Position numbers and translations under genes: made by a program. A DNA stretch of 64,000 nt from Streptomyces sp. TRM49041 (GTDB lineage Bacteria; Actinomycetota; Actinomycetes; Streptomycetales; Streptomycetaceae): the NCBI RefSeq assembly GCF_008271805.1, contig NZ_VSRY01000014.1, positions 1-64,000 on the forward strand, written 5' to 3'. The notes below the pieces were generated by a model. The model saw only the letters and a list, made by a program, of their open reading frames with translations, was not told the DNA's origin and did no database searches. Shown one piece after another: positions 1 to 7,221 of this stretch. Position 1 is the stretch's first letter, and every line of letters starts with the position of its first letter.

Positions 1-31
1 GCGGGGCAACGCCCGGGGCCGCCGCCGCGTC

Positions 32-445
32 TCAGGCCCCCGGCCCGCCGCGCGCCACGTCGTACCGCTCGCGCGCCGCGAGCACCTCCGGCATACGGCC
101 CTCCACGAGGTGGATCAGCCCCAGGAGCCGCTCGGTGACCTCCCGGCCGAGCGGCGTCAGATCGTAGTCCACGCGCGGCGGGTTCGTCGGCTGCGCCTCA
201 CGGTGCACCAGTCCGTCCCGCTCCAGCGCGTGCAGCGTCTGGGACAGCATCTTCTCGCTGACGCCGTCCACGCGTCGCCGCAGCTCGTTGAAGCGAAGGC
301 TGCCCTCGTGCAGCGCGCCCAGGGTCAGGCCGCCCCAGCGGCCTGTGACGTGCTCCAGTGTGCCGCGGGACGGGCACTGCTTGGCGAACACGTCGAAGGC
401 GAGATCCTCGTCGCGGGTCACGTCCGCTGCCGCCGCTTCTCTCAT
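32..445 (-). CDS. HxlR-family transcriptional regulator
   Basis: A 137-residue MarR/HxlR-type winged-helix regulator. The N-terminal Cys24 in KQCPSRG is the conserved family cysteine (often redox- or quinone-sensing), and the recognition region FNELRRRVDGVSEKML lies at about residues 54-69, followed by the wing (PPRVDYDLTPLG). It is transcribed away from the flavodoxin-like reductase at 581, and the short spacer holds a perfect inverted repeat, so it probably represses that gene and itself. A start 21 bases upstream (GTG at 466) is also open; I prefer the ATG at 445 because the extra residues GAYGGG resemble untranslated sequence. The effector is not identifiable from sequence. Confidence 0.85.
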   Translation of the reverse strand: MREAAAADVTRDEDLAFDVFAKQCPSRGTLEHVTGRWGGLTLGALHEGSLRFNELRRRVDGVSEKMLSQTLHALERDGLVHREAQPTNPPRVDYDLTPLGREVTERLLGLIHLVEGRMPEVLAARERYDVARGGPGA

Positions 446-467
446 ACCACCACCATACGCTCCCACA

Positions 468-505
468 GCGCTAACTGTCGGGTTGCACTAACTAGAAGTT
501 AGTGC
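468..505. promoter_or_regulatory. Probable HxlR operator (inverted plus direct repeat)
   Basis: The divergent spacer contains GCACTAAC-TAGAA-GTTAGTGC (485-505), a perfect 8-bp inverted repeat with a 5-bp centre. A second copy of the left half in direct orientation, GCGCTAACT (468-476), sits 17 bp upstream of GCACTAACT (485-493). HxlR proteins bind such short dyads as dimers, so this is the likely operator for both divergent genes. Binding is inferred. Confidence 0.6.
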
Positions 506-580
506 TTTTCTTGGAGCCGCCGACGCGGCACGCCGGTACGCAGCACGCGGCCGCCCATCCCGCCGAACCAGGAGACCCGC

Positions 581-1171
581 ATGACCAAGCCTGTCGTCTC
601 GATCGCCTACCACTCCGGCTACGGCCACACCGCCGTCATCGCCGAGGCCGTCCGCGACGGCGCCGCCTCCGCCGGAGCCACGGTCCACCTGCTCAGCGTC
701 GACGAGCTCACGGACGCGGAGTGGGAACTGCTCGACGCCTCGGATGCGATCATCTTCGGCTCGCCCACCTACATGGGCACCGCGTCCGGCGCCTTCCATG
801 TCTTCGCCGAGGCCACCTCCAAGCGCTGGTTCGCCGACGCCTGGCAGGACAAGCTGGCCGCCGGCTTCACCAATTCCGCCTCCAAGAGCGGCGACAAGCT
901 GCACACCCTGCAGTTCTTCCAGATCCTCGCCGCGCAGCACGGCATGCACTGGGTGAACCTGGGTCTGAAGCCGGGCTGGAACTCCAGCACCGCGTCCGAG
1001 CACGACCTCAACCGCCTGGGAATCTTCGCCGGCGCCGGCGCCCAGACCAACAGCGACGAGGGCCCGGACGCCGTACACAAGGCGGACATCGCGACCGCCG
1101 AGCACCTCGGCCGCCGGGTCGCCGACGCCGCCCGCACCTTCATCGCGGGCCGCGCGGCCGTCACCGCCTGA
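581..1171 (+). CDS. Flavodoxin-fold NAD(P)H:quinone oxidoreductase (WrbA/NQO type)
   Basis: A 196-residue cytosolic flavoprotein. The FMN phosphate loop is YHSGYGHTAVIA (residues about 6-17), followed by the FMN-ring loop FGSPTYMGTASG (about residues 58-69), typical of the NADPH-dependent FMN reductase/WrbA group that performs two-electron reduction of quinones. The start is the ATG preceded by AGGAG. The divergent HxlR regulator and its dyad suggest induction by quinone or electrophile stress; such HxlR-reductase pairs are common (for example YodB/AzoR systems). The physiological substrate is not known from sequence. Confidence 0.8.
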   Translation: MTKPVVSIAYHSGYGHTAVIAEAVRDGAASAGATVHLLSVDELTDAEWELLDASDAIIFGSPTYMGTASGAFHVFAEATSKRWFADAWQDKLAAGFTNSASKSGDKLHTLQFFQILAAQHGMHWVNLGLKPGWNSSTASEHDLNRLGIFAGAGAQTNSDEGPDAVHKADIATAEHLGRRVADAARTFIAGRAAVTA

Positions 1172-1182
1172 CGAGCACACCC

Positions 1183-1241
1183 ACGGATACGGCCGAGGGC
1201 CCCGCCACCGAGAAGGTGACGGGGCCCTCGGCCCTATCCGT
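1183..1241. terminator. Strong bidirectional terminator hairpin
   Basis: The inverted repeat pairs ACGGATA + GGCCGAGGGCCCC (1183-1203) with GGGGCCCTCGGCC + TATCCGT (1221-1241), enclosing a smaller CACC/GGTG stem. It lies between the convergent flavodoxin-like and CAP-domain genes. There is no long T-run, as is usual in Streptomyces. Confidence 0.8.
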
Positions 1242-1283
1242 ATACGGAGAACGGGTGGTCGGAACCGGTGGTCGGAACCGAGG

Positions 1284-2183
1284 TCAGAAGCCGAAGTTCT
1301 GGGTCCACCAGGGGCCGCCGTCCCCGAAGTGGACACCGACGCCGAGCGTCTTGAAGTCGCAGTTCAGTATGTTCGCGCGGTGGCCCTCGCTGTTCATCCA
1401 CGAGGACATCACCGCCTCGGCGTCCGCCTGGCCGCGGGCGATGTTCTCGCCGCCCAGCCCCTCGACGCCCGCCTGCGCGGCCCGGTCCCAGGGGCCGTCG
1501 CCGTCCGGGTCCGTGTGGGAGAAGAAGTCCCGCGCCGCCATGTCCCTGCTGAACGCCCTGGCCAGGTCGGCGAGGTCCGACGAGGCGCGCAGCGGGCTGC
1601 AGCCCGCCTTGGCGCGCTCCTTGTTGACCAGGTCCAGCACGGCGGCCTCCGCCGCGGCCTCACGGCTGGTCGTCTTCTGCAGCGTGGTCGGCGCGGTGGT
1701 CTTCGGCGCGGTCGTCGCCGTGCGGGGCGCGGTCGTGGCGGTCTTCGTGGGCGTGGGGGACGCCGTCTTCGTACGCGGGGGCGATGAGGGCGAGGCGGTC
1801 GTCGGCGTGGGCGACGGGGTCTTCGACGGGGCCGCCAGGGACGGCGACGGGCTCGGCGTCGGCGAGGCGGAGGAGTGCGTCGCGGTCGGCGCGGCTGTGG
1901 CACCGCCCTGCGCGTTCAGCTCCGGGCTGCTCCCGGAACGTATCTGCTCGCCGGACGAGCCGCTGCCGAGGCTGAACTTCTCACCGCCGGGCAGGAGCCC
2001 CGAGGTGACGGCGACGGCACCCACCGCCATCGCGGCCGAGGCGCCGAGCAGCCCGCCCCGCGTCGGCAACCCGGCGCTCTTCTTCCGGCGCGCACCGCGG
2101 CGGCGGCCGGACGAACCGGCCGCCCCGCCGGCCGCGTACTCGTCGGCTGCGGCTGCGGCGCCGGAGCGTCGATGGCGTCCCAT
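1284..2183 (-). CDS. Secreted or membrane-anchored CAP (SCP/PR-1) domain protein
   Basis: A 299-residue protein. The order is a basic, disordered N-terminus (GRHRRS, RRRGARRKK), one hydrophobic segment (about residues 45-65, LLGASAAMAVGAVAV), a long Pro/Thr/Ser linker (PTPTKTATTAPRT-like), and a C-terminal CAP domain of about 125 residues. The CAP signature is visible: LVNKERAKAGCSPL, SHTDPDGDGPWDR, GENIARG, SEGHRANILN and WWTQNFGF. Such proteins are extracytoplasmic in Streptomyces; their biochemical role is mostly unknown. I chose the ATG at 2183 because AGGAGG lies about 10 nt upstream; an in-frame start 87 bases earlier is open but lacks support. Confidence 0.85.
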   Translation of the reverse strand: MGRHRRSGAAAAADEYAAGGAAGSSGRRRGARRKKSAGLPTRGGLLGASAAMAVGAVAVTSGLLPGGEKFSLGSGSSGEQIRSGSSPELNAQGGATAAPTATHSSASPTPSPSPSLAAPSKTPSPTPTTASPSSPPRTKTASPTPTKTATTAPRTATTAPKTTAPTTLQKTTSREAAAEAAVLDLVNKERAKAGCSPLRASSDLADLARAFSRDMAARDFFSHTDPDGDGPWDRAAQAGVEGLGGENIARGQADAEAVMSSWMNSEGHRANILNCDFKTLGVGVHFGDGGPWWTQNFGF

Positions 2184-2362
2184 CTGCCCTGCCTCCTGCT
2201 TCCAGCTGCTTCCTGCTGTCTCGGGTCGATCTCTTCGATCTCCGAGCCCCGTGTTTCCGGTGTGATTCACCCGAACGAGTGAGGCTCATTGGGTGGGGAC
2301 TGTACGCCATGACACGCGGGGGTGAAGTGTTGACGGCCCCATTGGCCGGTTAGCGTGCAGTC

Positions 2363-2644
2363 ATGAACGACGACGCACGGCTCACCGCCTGGGTACGCGG
2401 ACAGGTACAGGGAGTGGGCTTCCGTTGGTTCACCAGGGCCAACGCCCTGGAGATCGGCGGTCTCAACGGCTTCGCCCTGAATCTGGACGACGGCCGCGTC
2501 CAGGTCGTCGCCGAGGGCCCGAGTGAGAATTGCCACCGTCTCCTGGAGTGGCTGCGCTCCGGCGACACGCCCGGCCGTGTCGACGGGGTGACTGAGATCT
2601 GGGACACGCCGCGCGGCGGATACGACGGCTTCGCGGTCCGCTGA
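2363..2644 (+). CDS. acyP: Acylphosphatase
   Basis: A 93-residue protein of the normal family length. It hydrolyses the carboxyl-phosphate bond of acylphosphates in the cytoplasm. The phosphate-binding loop VQGVGFRWF (about residues 13-21, with the catalytic Arg in GFRW) and the downstream [13 protein letters not shown] segment carrying the conserved Asn are clear. The acylphosphatase-then-smc order is the one I remember in Streptomyces. Which acylphosphate it meets in vivo is not known. Confidence 0.9.
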   Translation: MNDDARLTAWVRGQVQGVGFRWFTRANALEIGGLNGFALNLDDGRVQVVAEGPSENCHRLLEWLRSGDTPGRVDGVTEIWDTPRGGYDGFAVR

Positions 2645-3043
2645 GACCGTCCGCCACACGGTGTCGCCGAGGGGTGTGAGAGCGTCACGGGGGCGTCCGG
2701 GCGGCCGTGCGCGCGGTCGGCTGGGGCAGAAATGACCAGGTGATTGCCGAGAAGGGGTTGTGATGGCGACCCGGGCACGCAAGGATGATCTCCACGCCCC
2801 ATTAGGCACCGCGCGCGAGGCACCGCCGCACATTCAGCGGCCGCAGCCCCCGGTCGTCCCTTGATGCGGGGCGTGATCGTGTTGACCGTCAAACTTTTTG
2901 GTGAGACTCTGGAAGCCCCGCGCACCTTAGCTGTTTGGCAGTAAGAACCGCAGCGGCATCACGTACTGCCAGGCACTGCGGGTGCGATTCCCTCACGACC
3001 CACACCGCTTCGGTCGGTCACTCATTGTGGAGGACCATCCATC
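2645..3043 (+). other. 399-base non-coding stretch before the small coiled-coil gene
   Basis: No convincing gene was found. The stretch contains a weak promoter-like TTGACC (2882-2887) and, next to the downstream gene, a run of small dyads described separately (2936-2971, and GCAC-TGCGG-GTGC directly after it). A possible 33-codon ORF at 2763 contains a TTA codon and poor codon usage; I do not call it. Confidence 0.6.
2936..2971 (+). promoter_or_regulatory. Stem-loop in the leader of the 70-residue protein gene
   Basis: TGGCAGTA (2936-2943) and TACTGCCA (2964-2971) are perfect 8-bp complements around a 20-nt loop that itself contains CCGCAGCGG. A further GCAC/GTGC mini-stem follows immediately. 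The structure ends about 70 nt before the ATG at 3044, so it would be in the 5' leader if transcription starts near 2910. It could be a cis-regulatory RNA or a protein-binding dyad. Confidence 0.4.
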
Positions 3044-3256
3044 ATGGCAAAGGCGCTTCTCGGTTATGTCGGCGGTACCGACCCGCGACTGCTCGCCGAG
3101 ATGCGACGGCTTCAGCAGCGCGTCCAGGACCTGGAGTCCGAGCTGGTACGGATCCAGTCCGAGAACGACGCGCTCGCCGCTGCCGCCGCTCACCGCGAGC
3201 CGCTGCTCGAGGGCATCGACATCGACGTACCCAAGGGCGAGCCTGCGCTCACCTGA
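3044..3256 (+). CDS. Small conserved coiled-coil protein of unknown function
   Basis: A 70-residue soluble protein. After a short head (AKALLGYVGG) comes a heptad-patterned helix at about residues 16-47 (MRRLQQRVQDLESELVRI...), then an acidic tail rich in Ile/Asp. I recognise it as a protein present next to smc in Streptomyces but know of no function. There is no signal peptide or membrane segment. It starts at the ATG after GGAGGACC. The gene stands alone between a structured leader and an excellent terminator, so it is an independent transcription unit. The coiled coil suggests dimerisation; nothing in the sequence links it to SMC beyond proximity. Confidence 0.8.
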   Translation: MAKALLGYVGGTDPRLLAEMRRLQQRVQDLESELVRIQSENDALAAAAAHREPLLEGIDIDVPKGEPALT

Positions 3257-3329
3257 CACCCGCAAGGGAACCCCGTAGCACTTGGGCCTGCGGGTTGGTG
3301 AGAAACATTCTCGCGAGAAACAGATATGC

Positions 3330-3360
3330 AAGGGACGCTACGGCGTCCCTTCTTTCTTTT
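3330..3360 (+). terminator. Intrinsic terminator with UACG tetraloop
   Basis: AAGGGACGC (3330-3338) pairs perfectly with GCGTCCCTT (3343-3351) around a TACG loop, giving the unusually stable C(UACG)G tetraloop, and is followed by CTTTCTTTT. This is a textbook Rho-independent terminator for the 70-residue protein gene, and one of few here with a real T-tract. Confidence 0.9.
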
Positions 3361-3501
3361 CAGCCGGTGATCACCTGAGTGCGCGAGCGTGTTCACGCGT
3401 GTGTTCATGGAGTGTTCACCGCTGCACGCGCCGTACTTACCGACTGATCTGCCCTTCACGTTCATGGGTCAAACGAAACCCGGCCGGTAGAGTCCGGGAG
3501 C

Positions 3502-6500
3502 GTGCACCTCAAGGCCCTGACCCTTCGCGGTTTCAAGTCGTTCGCCTCCGCCACCACACTGCGGTTCGAACCGGGCATCACCTGCGTCGTCGGCCCCAAT
3601 GGCTCCGGCAAGTCCAATGTGGTCGACGCGCTCTCCTGGGTCATGGGAGAACAGGGAGCGAAATCCCTGCGCGGCGGCAAGATGGAAGATGTGATCTTCG
3701 CCGGAACGACCGGCAGACAGCCCCTCGGACGCGCCGAGGTCTCCCTCACGATCGACAACTCCGACGGCGCGCTGCCCATCGACTACGCGGAAGTCACCAT
3801 TACACGGATCATGTTCCGCAACGGTGGCAGCGAATACCAGATCAACGGAGACACCTGCCGTCTCCTCGACATCCAGGAACTCCTCAGCGACTCCGGCATC
3901 GGCCGGGAAATGCACGTCATCGTCGGGCAGGGCCGGCTCGACTCCGTCCTGCACGCCGACCCGATGGGCCGCCGCGCCTTCATCGAGGAGGCCGCGGGCG
4001 TACTCAAGCACCGCAAGCGCAAGGAGAAGGCGCTGCGGAAGCTGGACGCGATGCGGGCCAACCTCGCCCGCGTCCAGGACCTCACCGACGAGCTCCGCCG
4101 CCAGCTCAAGCCCCTCGGCCGGCAGGCCGCCGTCGCCCGCCGTGCCGCCGTCATCCAGGCCGAGCTCCGGGACGCCCGGCTGCGCCTCCTCGCCGACGAC
4201 CTCGTACGGCTCCGGGAGGCGCTGAGCGCCGAGGTGGCCGACGAGGCCGCGCTCCGGGAACGCAAGGAGCAAGCCGAGGCGGAGCTGAAGGCCGCCCTGG
4301 CCCGCGAGGCCGCCCTGGAGGACGAGGTGGGACTCCTCGCGCCCCGCCTCCACCGCGCCCAGCACACCTGGTACGAGCTGTCCCGGCTGGCCGAGCGGGT
4401 GCGCGGCACGATCTCCCTGGCCGACGCCCGCGTCAAGAGCGCCACCGCGCAGCCCGTCGAGGAACGGCGCGGCCGCGATCCCGAGGACCTGGAGCGCGAA
4501 GCCGCCCGCGTCCGTGAACAGGAGGCCGAGCTGGAGGCCGCCCTGGAGGCCGCCGAGCGCGCCCTGGAGGACACCGTCGCGCACCGCGCCGAACTCGAGC
4601 GCGCCCTCGCCGCCGAGGAGCGCCGCCTCAAGGACGCCGCCCGAGCCATCGCCGACCGCCGCGAGGGCCTCGCCCGGCTCACCGGCAAGGTGGGCGCCGC
4701 CCGCTCCCGCGCCGCCGCCGCACAGGCCGAGATCGACCGGCTCACCGCCACCCGCGACGAGGCCCGGGAGCGCGCCGCCACGGCCCAGGAGGAGTACGAG
4801 CGGCTCCAGGCCGAGGTGGACGGCCTCGACGCGGACGACGCCGAACTCGTCGGCGCCCACGAGGCCGCCAAGCGCGAGCTGGTCGACGCCGAGGCCACGC
4901 TCACCACCACCCGCGAGGCAGCCACCGCGGCCGAGCGCACGCGTGCCGCCACCCAGGCCAGGCACGACGCCCTCGCGCTCGGGCTGCGCCGCAAGGACGG
5001 CACCGGCGCCCTCCTCGACGCCGCCGACCGGCTCGCCGGACTCCTCGGCCCCGCCGCCGAGCTGCTCACCGTCACCCCCGGCCACGAGGTCCCCCTCGCC
5101 GCCGCCCTGGGGGCCGCCGCCGACGCGCTCGCGGTGAACGGCCCGGCGACCGCCACCGAGGCGATCCGGCTCCTGCGCAAACAGGACGCGGGGCGCGCCG
5201 CGCTGCTCGTCGCCGGCCTCCAAGGGCCCGAGGAGCCGCGCCCGGCCCTCCCCGACGGCGTGTCCTGGGCGGCCGACCTGGTGCGCGGGCCCGAGGATCT
5301 GCTGCCGGCCGTGCGCCGCCTGCTGCGGGACATGGTGGTCGTCGGCACCCTCGAGGACGCCGAGGACCTGGTGTACGCGCGGCCCGGGCTGACCGCCGTC
5401 ACCGCCGAGGGCGACCTGCTCGGCGCGCACTTCGCGCAGGGCGGCTCCGCCGGGGCGCCCAGCCTCCTGGAGGTCCAGGCGTCCGTCGACGAGGCCGCCA
5501 CCGAGCTGGCCGAGCTGGCCGTACGGTGCGAAGACCTCGCCGTGCGGCAGCAGGAGGCCGCCGAGCGGCGGCGCACCCGCGCGGCGAGGGTCGAGGAGCT
5601 GGCGGAGCGGCGCAGGGCCGCCGACCGGGAGAAGTCCGGCGTCGCCCAGCGGCTGGGACGCCTCGCCGGACAGGCCAGGGGCGCCGCCGAGGAGGCCGAA
5701 CGCGCGGGCGCCGCCGTGGCCCGCGCCCAGGAGGCCCTCGACCGGGCGGCGGAGGAGGCCGAGGAGCTGGCCGAGCGGCTCCTGGTCGCCGAGGAGGCGC
5801 CCGCCGAGGAGGAGCCCGACACCTCCGTACGCGACCGCCTCGCCGCCGACGGGGCCAACGCCCGCCAGACCGAGATGGAGGCCCGCCTCCAGGCCCGCAC
5901 CCACGAGGAACGTGTCAAGGGCCTGGCCGGCCGGGCCGACTCCCTGGACCGCGCCGCTCGCGCCGAACGCGAGGCCCGGCTGCGGGCCGAGCGGCGCCGC
6001 ACCCGGCTGCGCCACGAGGCGGAGGTCGCCGCGGCCGTCGCCTCGGGCGCCCGGCAGCTCCTCGCCCATATCGAGGTGTCCCTCGTCCGCGCCGAGCAGG
6101 AACGGTCCGCCGCCGAGACCGCCAAGGCCGCCCGCGAACAGGACCTGGCCGCCGCCCGCACCCGCGGCCGGGACCTGAAGGCCGAGTTGGACAAGCTCAC
6201 CGACTCGGTGCACCGCGGCGAGGTGCTGGGCGCCGAGAAGCGGCTGCGCATCGAGCAGCTGGAGACCCGGGCCCTGGAGGAACTGGGCGTCGAACCCGCC
6301 GCGCTCGTCGCCGAGTACGGCCCCGGCCAGCCCGTGCCGCCCGCCCCGCCGGCCGACGGCGAGGAGGTCCCCGAGGACCCTGAGCACCCCCGTAACAGCG
6401 CCCGGCCGTTCGTACGGGCCGAGCAGGAGAAGCGGCTCAAGGCCGCGGAACGGGCCTACCAGCAGCTCGGCAAGGTCAACCCGCTCGCCCTGGAGGAGTT

Positions 6501-7059
6501 CGCGGCACTGGAGGAGCGCCACAAGTTCCTCTCGGAGCAGCTGGAGGACCTGAAGAAGACCCGCGCCGACCTTCTCCAGGTCGTCAAGGAGGTCGACGAA
6601 CGTGTCGAGCAGGTCTTCACCGAGGCGTTCCGGGACACGGCCAGGGAGTTCGAGGGTGTCTTCTCGCGGCTGTTCCCGGGTGGCGAGGGGCGCCTCGTCC
6701 TGACGGACCCCGACAACATGCTGTCCACGGGCGTCGACGTCGAGGCGCGCCCGCCCGGCAAGAAGGTCAAGCGGCTGTCGCTGCTCTCCGGCGGCGAGCG
6801 GTCGCTGACGGCCGTCGCCATGCTCGTGTCGATCTTCAAGGCGCGGCCGAGTCCGTTCTATGTGATGGACGAGGTGGAGGCCGCGCTGGACGACACCAAC
6901 CTCCAGCGGCTCATCCGGATCATGCAGGAGCTCCAGGAGAGCTCACAGCTGATCGTCATCACCCACCAGAAGCGGACCATGGAGGTCGCGGACGCCCTCT
7001 ACGGCGTCTCGATGCAGGGGGACGGCGTCTCCAAGGTCATCAGCCAGCGTCTGCGCTGA
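3502..7059 (+). CDS. smc: Chromosome segregation ATPase SMC
   Basis: A 1185-residue condensin subunit, full length for the family. The N-terminal Walker A is VGPNGSGKSN (about residues 31-40). Two long Ala/Glu/Arg-rich coiled coils (about 165-500 and 670-1000) flank a globular hinge. The C-terminal head has the ABC signature LLSGGERS (about residues 1093-1100) and Walker B YVMDEVEAALDD (about 1117). SMC dimers with ScpA/ScpB load at ParB-parS and align chromosome arms, which matters especially during sporulation septation in Streptomyces. Start is GTG at 3502, the first codon giving the conserved MHLKALTLRGFKSFA N-terminus. It is separated by terminators and promoters from both neighbours. 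Confidence 0.98.
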   Translation: MHLKALTLRGFKSFASATTLRFEPGITCVVGPNGSGKSNVVDALSWVMGEQGAKSLRGGKMEDVIFAGTTGRQPLGRAEVSLTIDNSDGALPIDYAEVTITRIMFRNGGSEYQINGDTCRLLDIQELLSDSGIGREMHVIVGQGRLDSVLHADPMGRRAFIEEAAGVLKHRKRKEKALRKLDAMRANLARVQDLTDELRRQLKPLGRQAAVARRAAVIQAELRDARLRLLADDLVRLREALSAEVADEAALRERKEQAEAELKAALAREAALEDEVGLLAPRLHRAQHTWYELSRLAERVRGTISLADARVKSATAQPVEERRGRDPEDLEREAARVREQEAELEAALEAAERALEDTVAHRAELERALAAEERRLKDAARAIADRREGLARLTGKVGAARSRAAAAQAEIDRLTATRDEARERAATAQEEYERLQAEVDGLDADDAELVGAHEAAKRELVDAEATLTTTREAATAAERTRAATQARHDALALGLRRKDGTGALLDAADRLAGLLGPAAELLTVTPGHEVPLAAALGAAADALAVNGPATATEAIRLLRKQDAGRAALLVAGLQGPEEPRPALPDGVSWAADLVRGPEDLLPAVRRLLRDMVVVGTLEDAEDLVYARPGLTAVTAEGDLLGAHFAQGGSAGAPSLLEVQASVDEAATELAELAVRCEDLAVRQQEAAERRRTRAARVEELAERRRAADREKSGVAQRLGRLAGQARGAAEEAERAGAAVARAQEALDRAAEEAEELAERLLVAEEAPAEEEPDTSVRDRLAADGANARQTEMEARLQARTHEERVKGLAGRADSLDRAARAEREARLRAERRRTRLRHEAEVAAAVASGARQLLAHIEVSLVRAEQERSAAETAKAAREQDLAAARTRGRDLKAELDKLTDSVHRGEVLGAEKRLRIEQLETRALEELGVEPAALVAEYGPGQPVPPAPPADGEEVPEDPEHPRNSARPFVRAEQEKRLKAAERAYQQLGKVNPLALEEFAALEERHKFLSEQLEDLKKTRADLLQVVKEVDERVEQVFTEAFRDTAREFEGVFSRLFPGGEGRLVLTDPDNMLSTGVDVEARPPGKKVKRLSLLSGGERSLTAVAMLVSIFKARPSPFYVMDEVEAALDDTNLQRLIRIMQELQESSQLIVITHQKRTMEVADALYGVSMQGDGVSKVISQRLR

Positions 7060-7130
7060 TCAGCGACTGATCTTCAATTAATGAACACAAGCTTCATAGG
7101 TCGGTCTTCAGATTCGCATCGAACAGGCTC

Positions 7131-7184
7131 TTGACTTCGAAACTTGAAGGCATAGTCTCTGCAACGTTGCTTTTACCTTCAAGT
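7131..7184 (+). promoter_or_regulatory. glcP promoter with LacI-type palindrome and flanking inverted repeat
   Basis: TTGACT (7131-7136), a 16-bp spacer and TAGTCT (7153-7158) form a good housekeeping promoter. Over the expected start site lies GCAACGTTGC (7161-7170), a perfect 10-bp palindrome resembling LacI/GalR-family operators. Both are enclosed by ACTTGAAGG (7142-7150) and its exact complement CCTTCAAGT (7176-7184). This AT-richer block differs from the surrounding sequence. Control by a sugar-responsive regulator is inferred. Confidence 0.65.
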
Positions 7185-7221
7185 GCGGCCCCCGGCGACG
7201 GCGCCGGGCCCAGGAGTACAC

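Noticed and set aside
2763..2864. 33-codon ORF with a GAGAAGGGG upstream in the gap before the 70-residue gene
   Set aside because: It contains a TTA codon and ordinary intergenic codon usage and has no recognisable protein features.
2961..3005. tRNA-like T-arm (GGTGCGATTCC...) near 2980-2992
   Set aside because: No acceptor stem partner or D-arm at the right distance; not a tRNA.
4500..6400. Several very long open frames on the opposite strand of smc
   Set aside because: Antisense frames of a high-GC coiled-coil gene are open by base composition; the encoded sequences are low complexity.
7054..7065. CGCTGATCAGCG palindrome at the smc stop codon
   Set aside because: It includes the stop codon itself and could be chance; no T-run or second arm to support a terminator.
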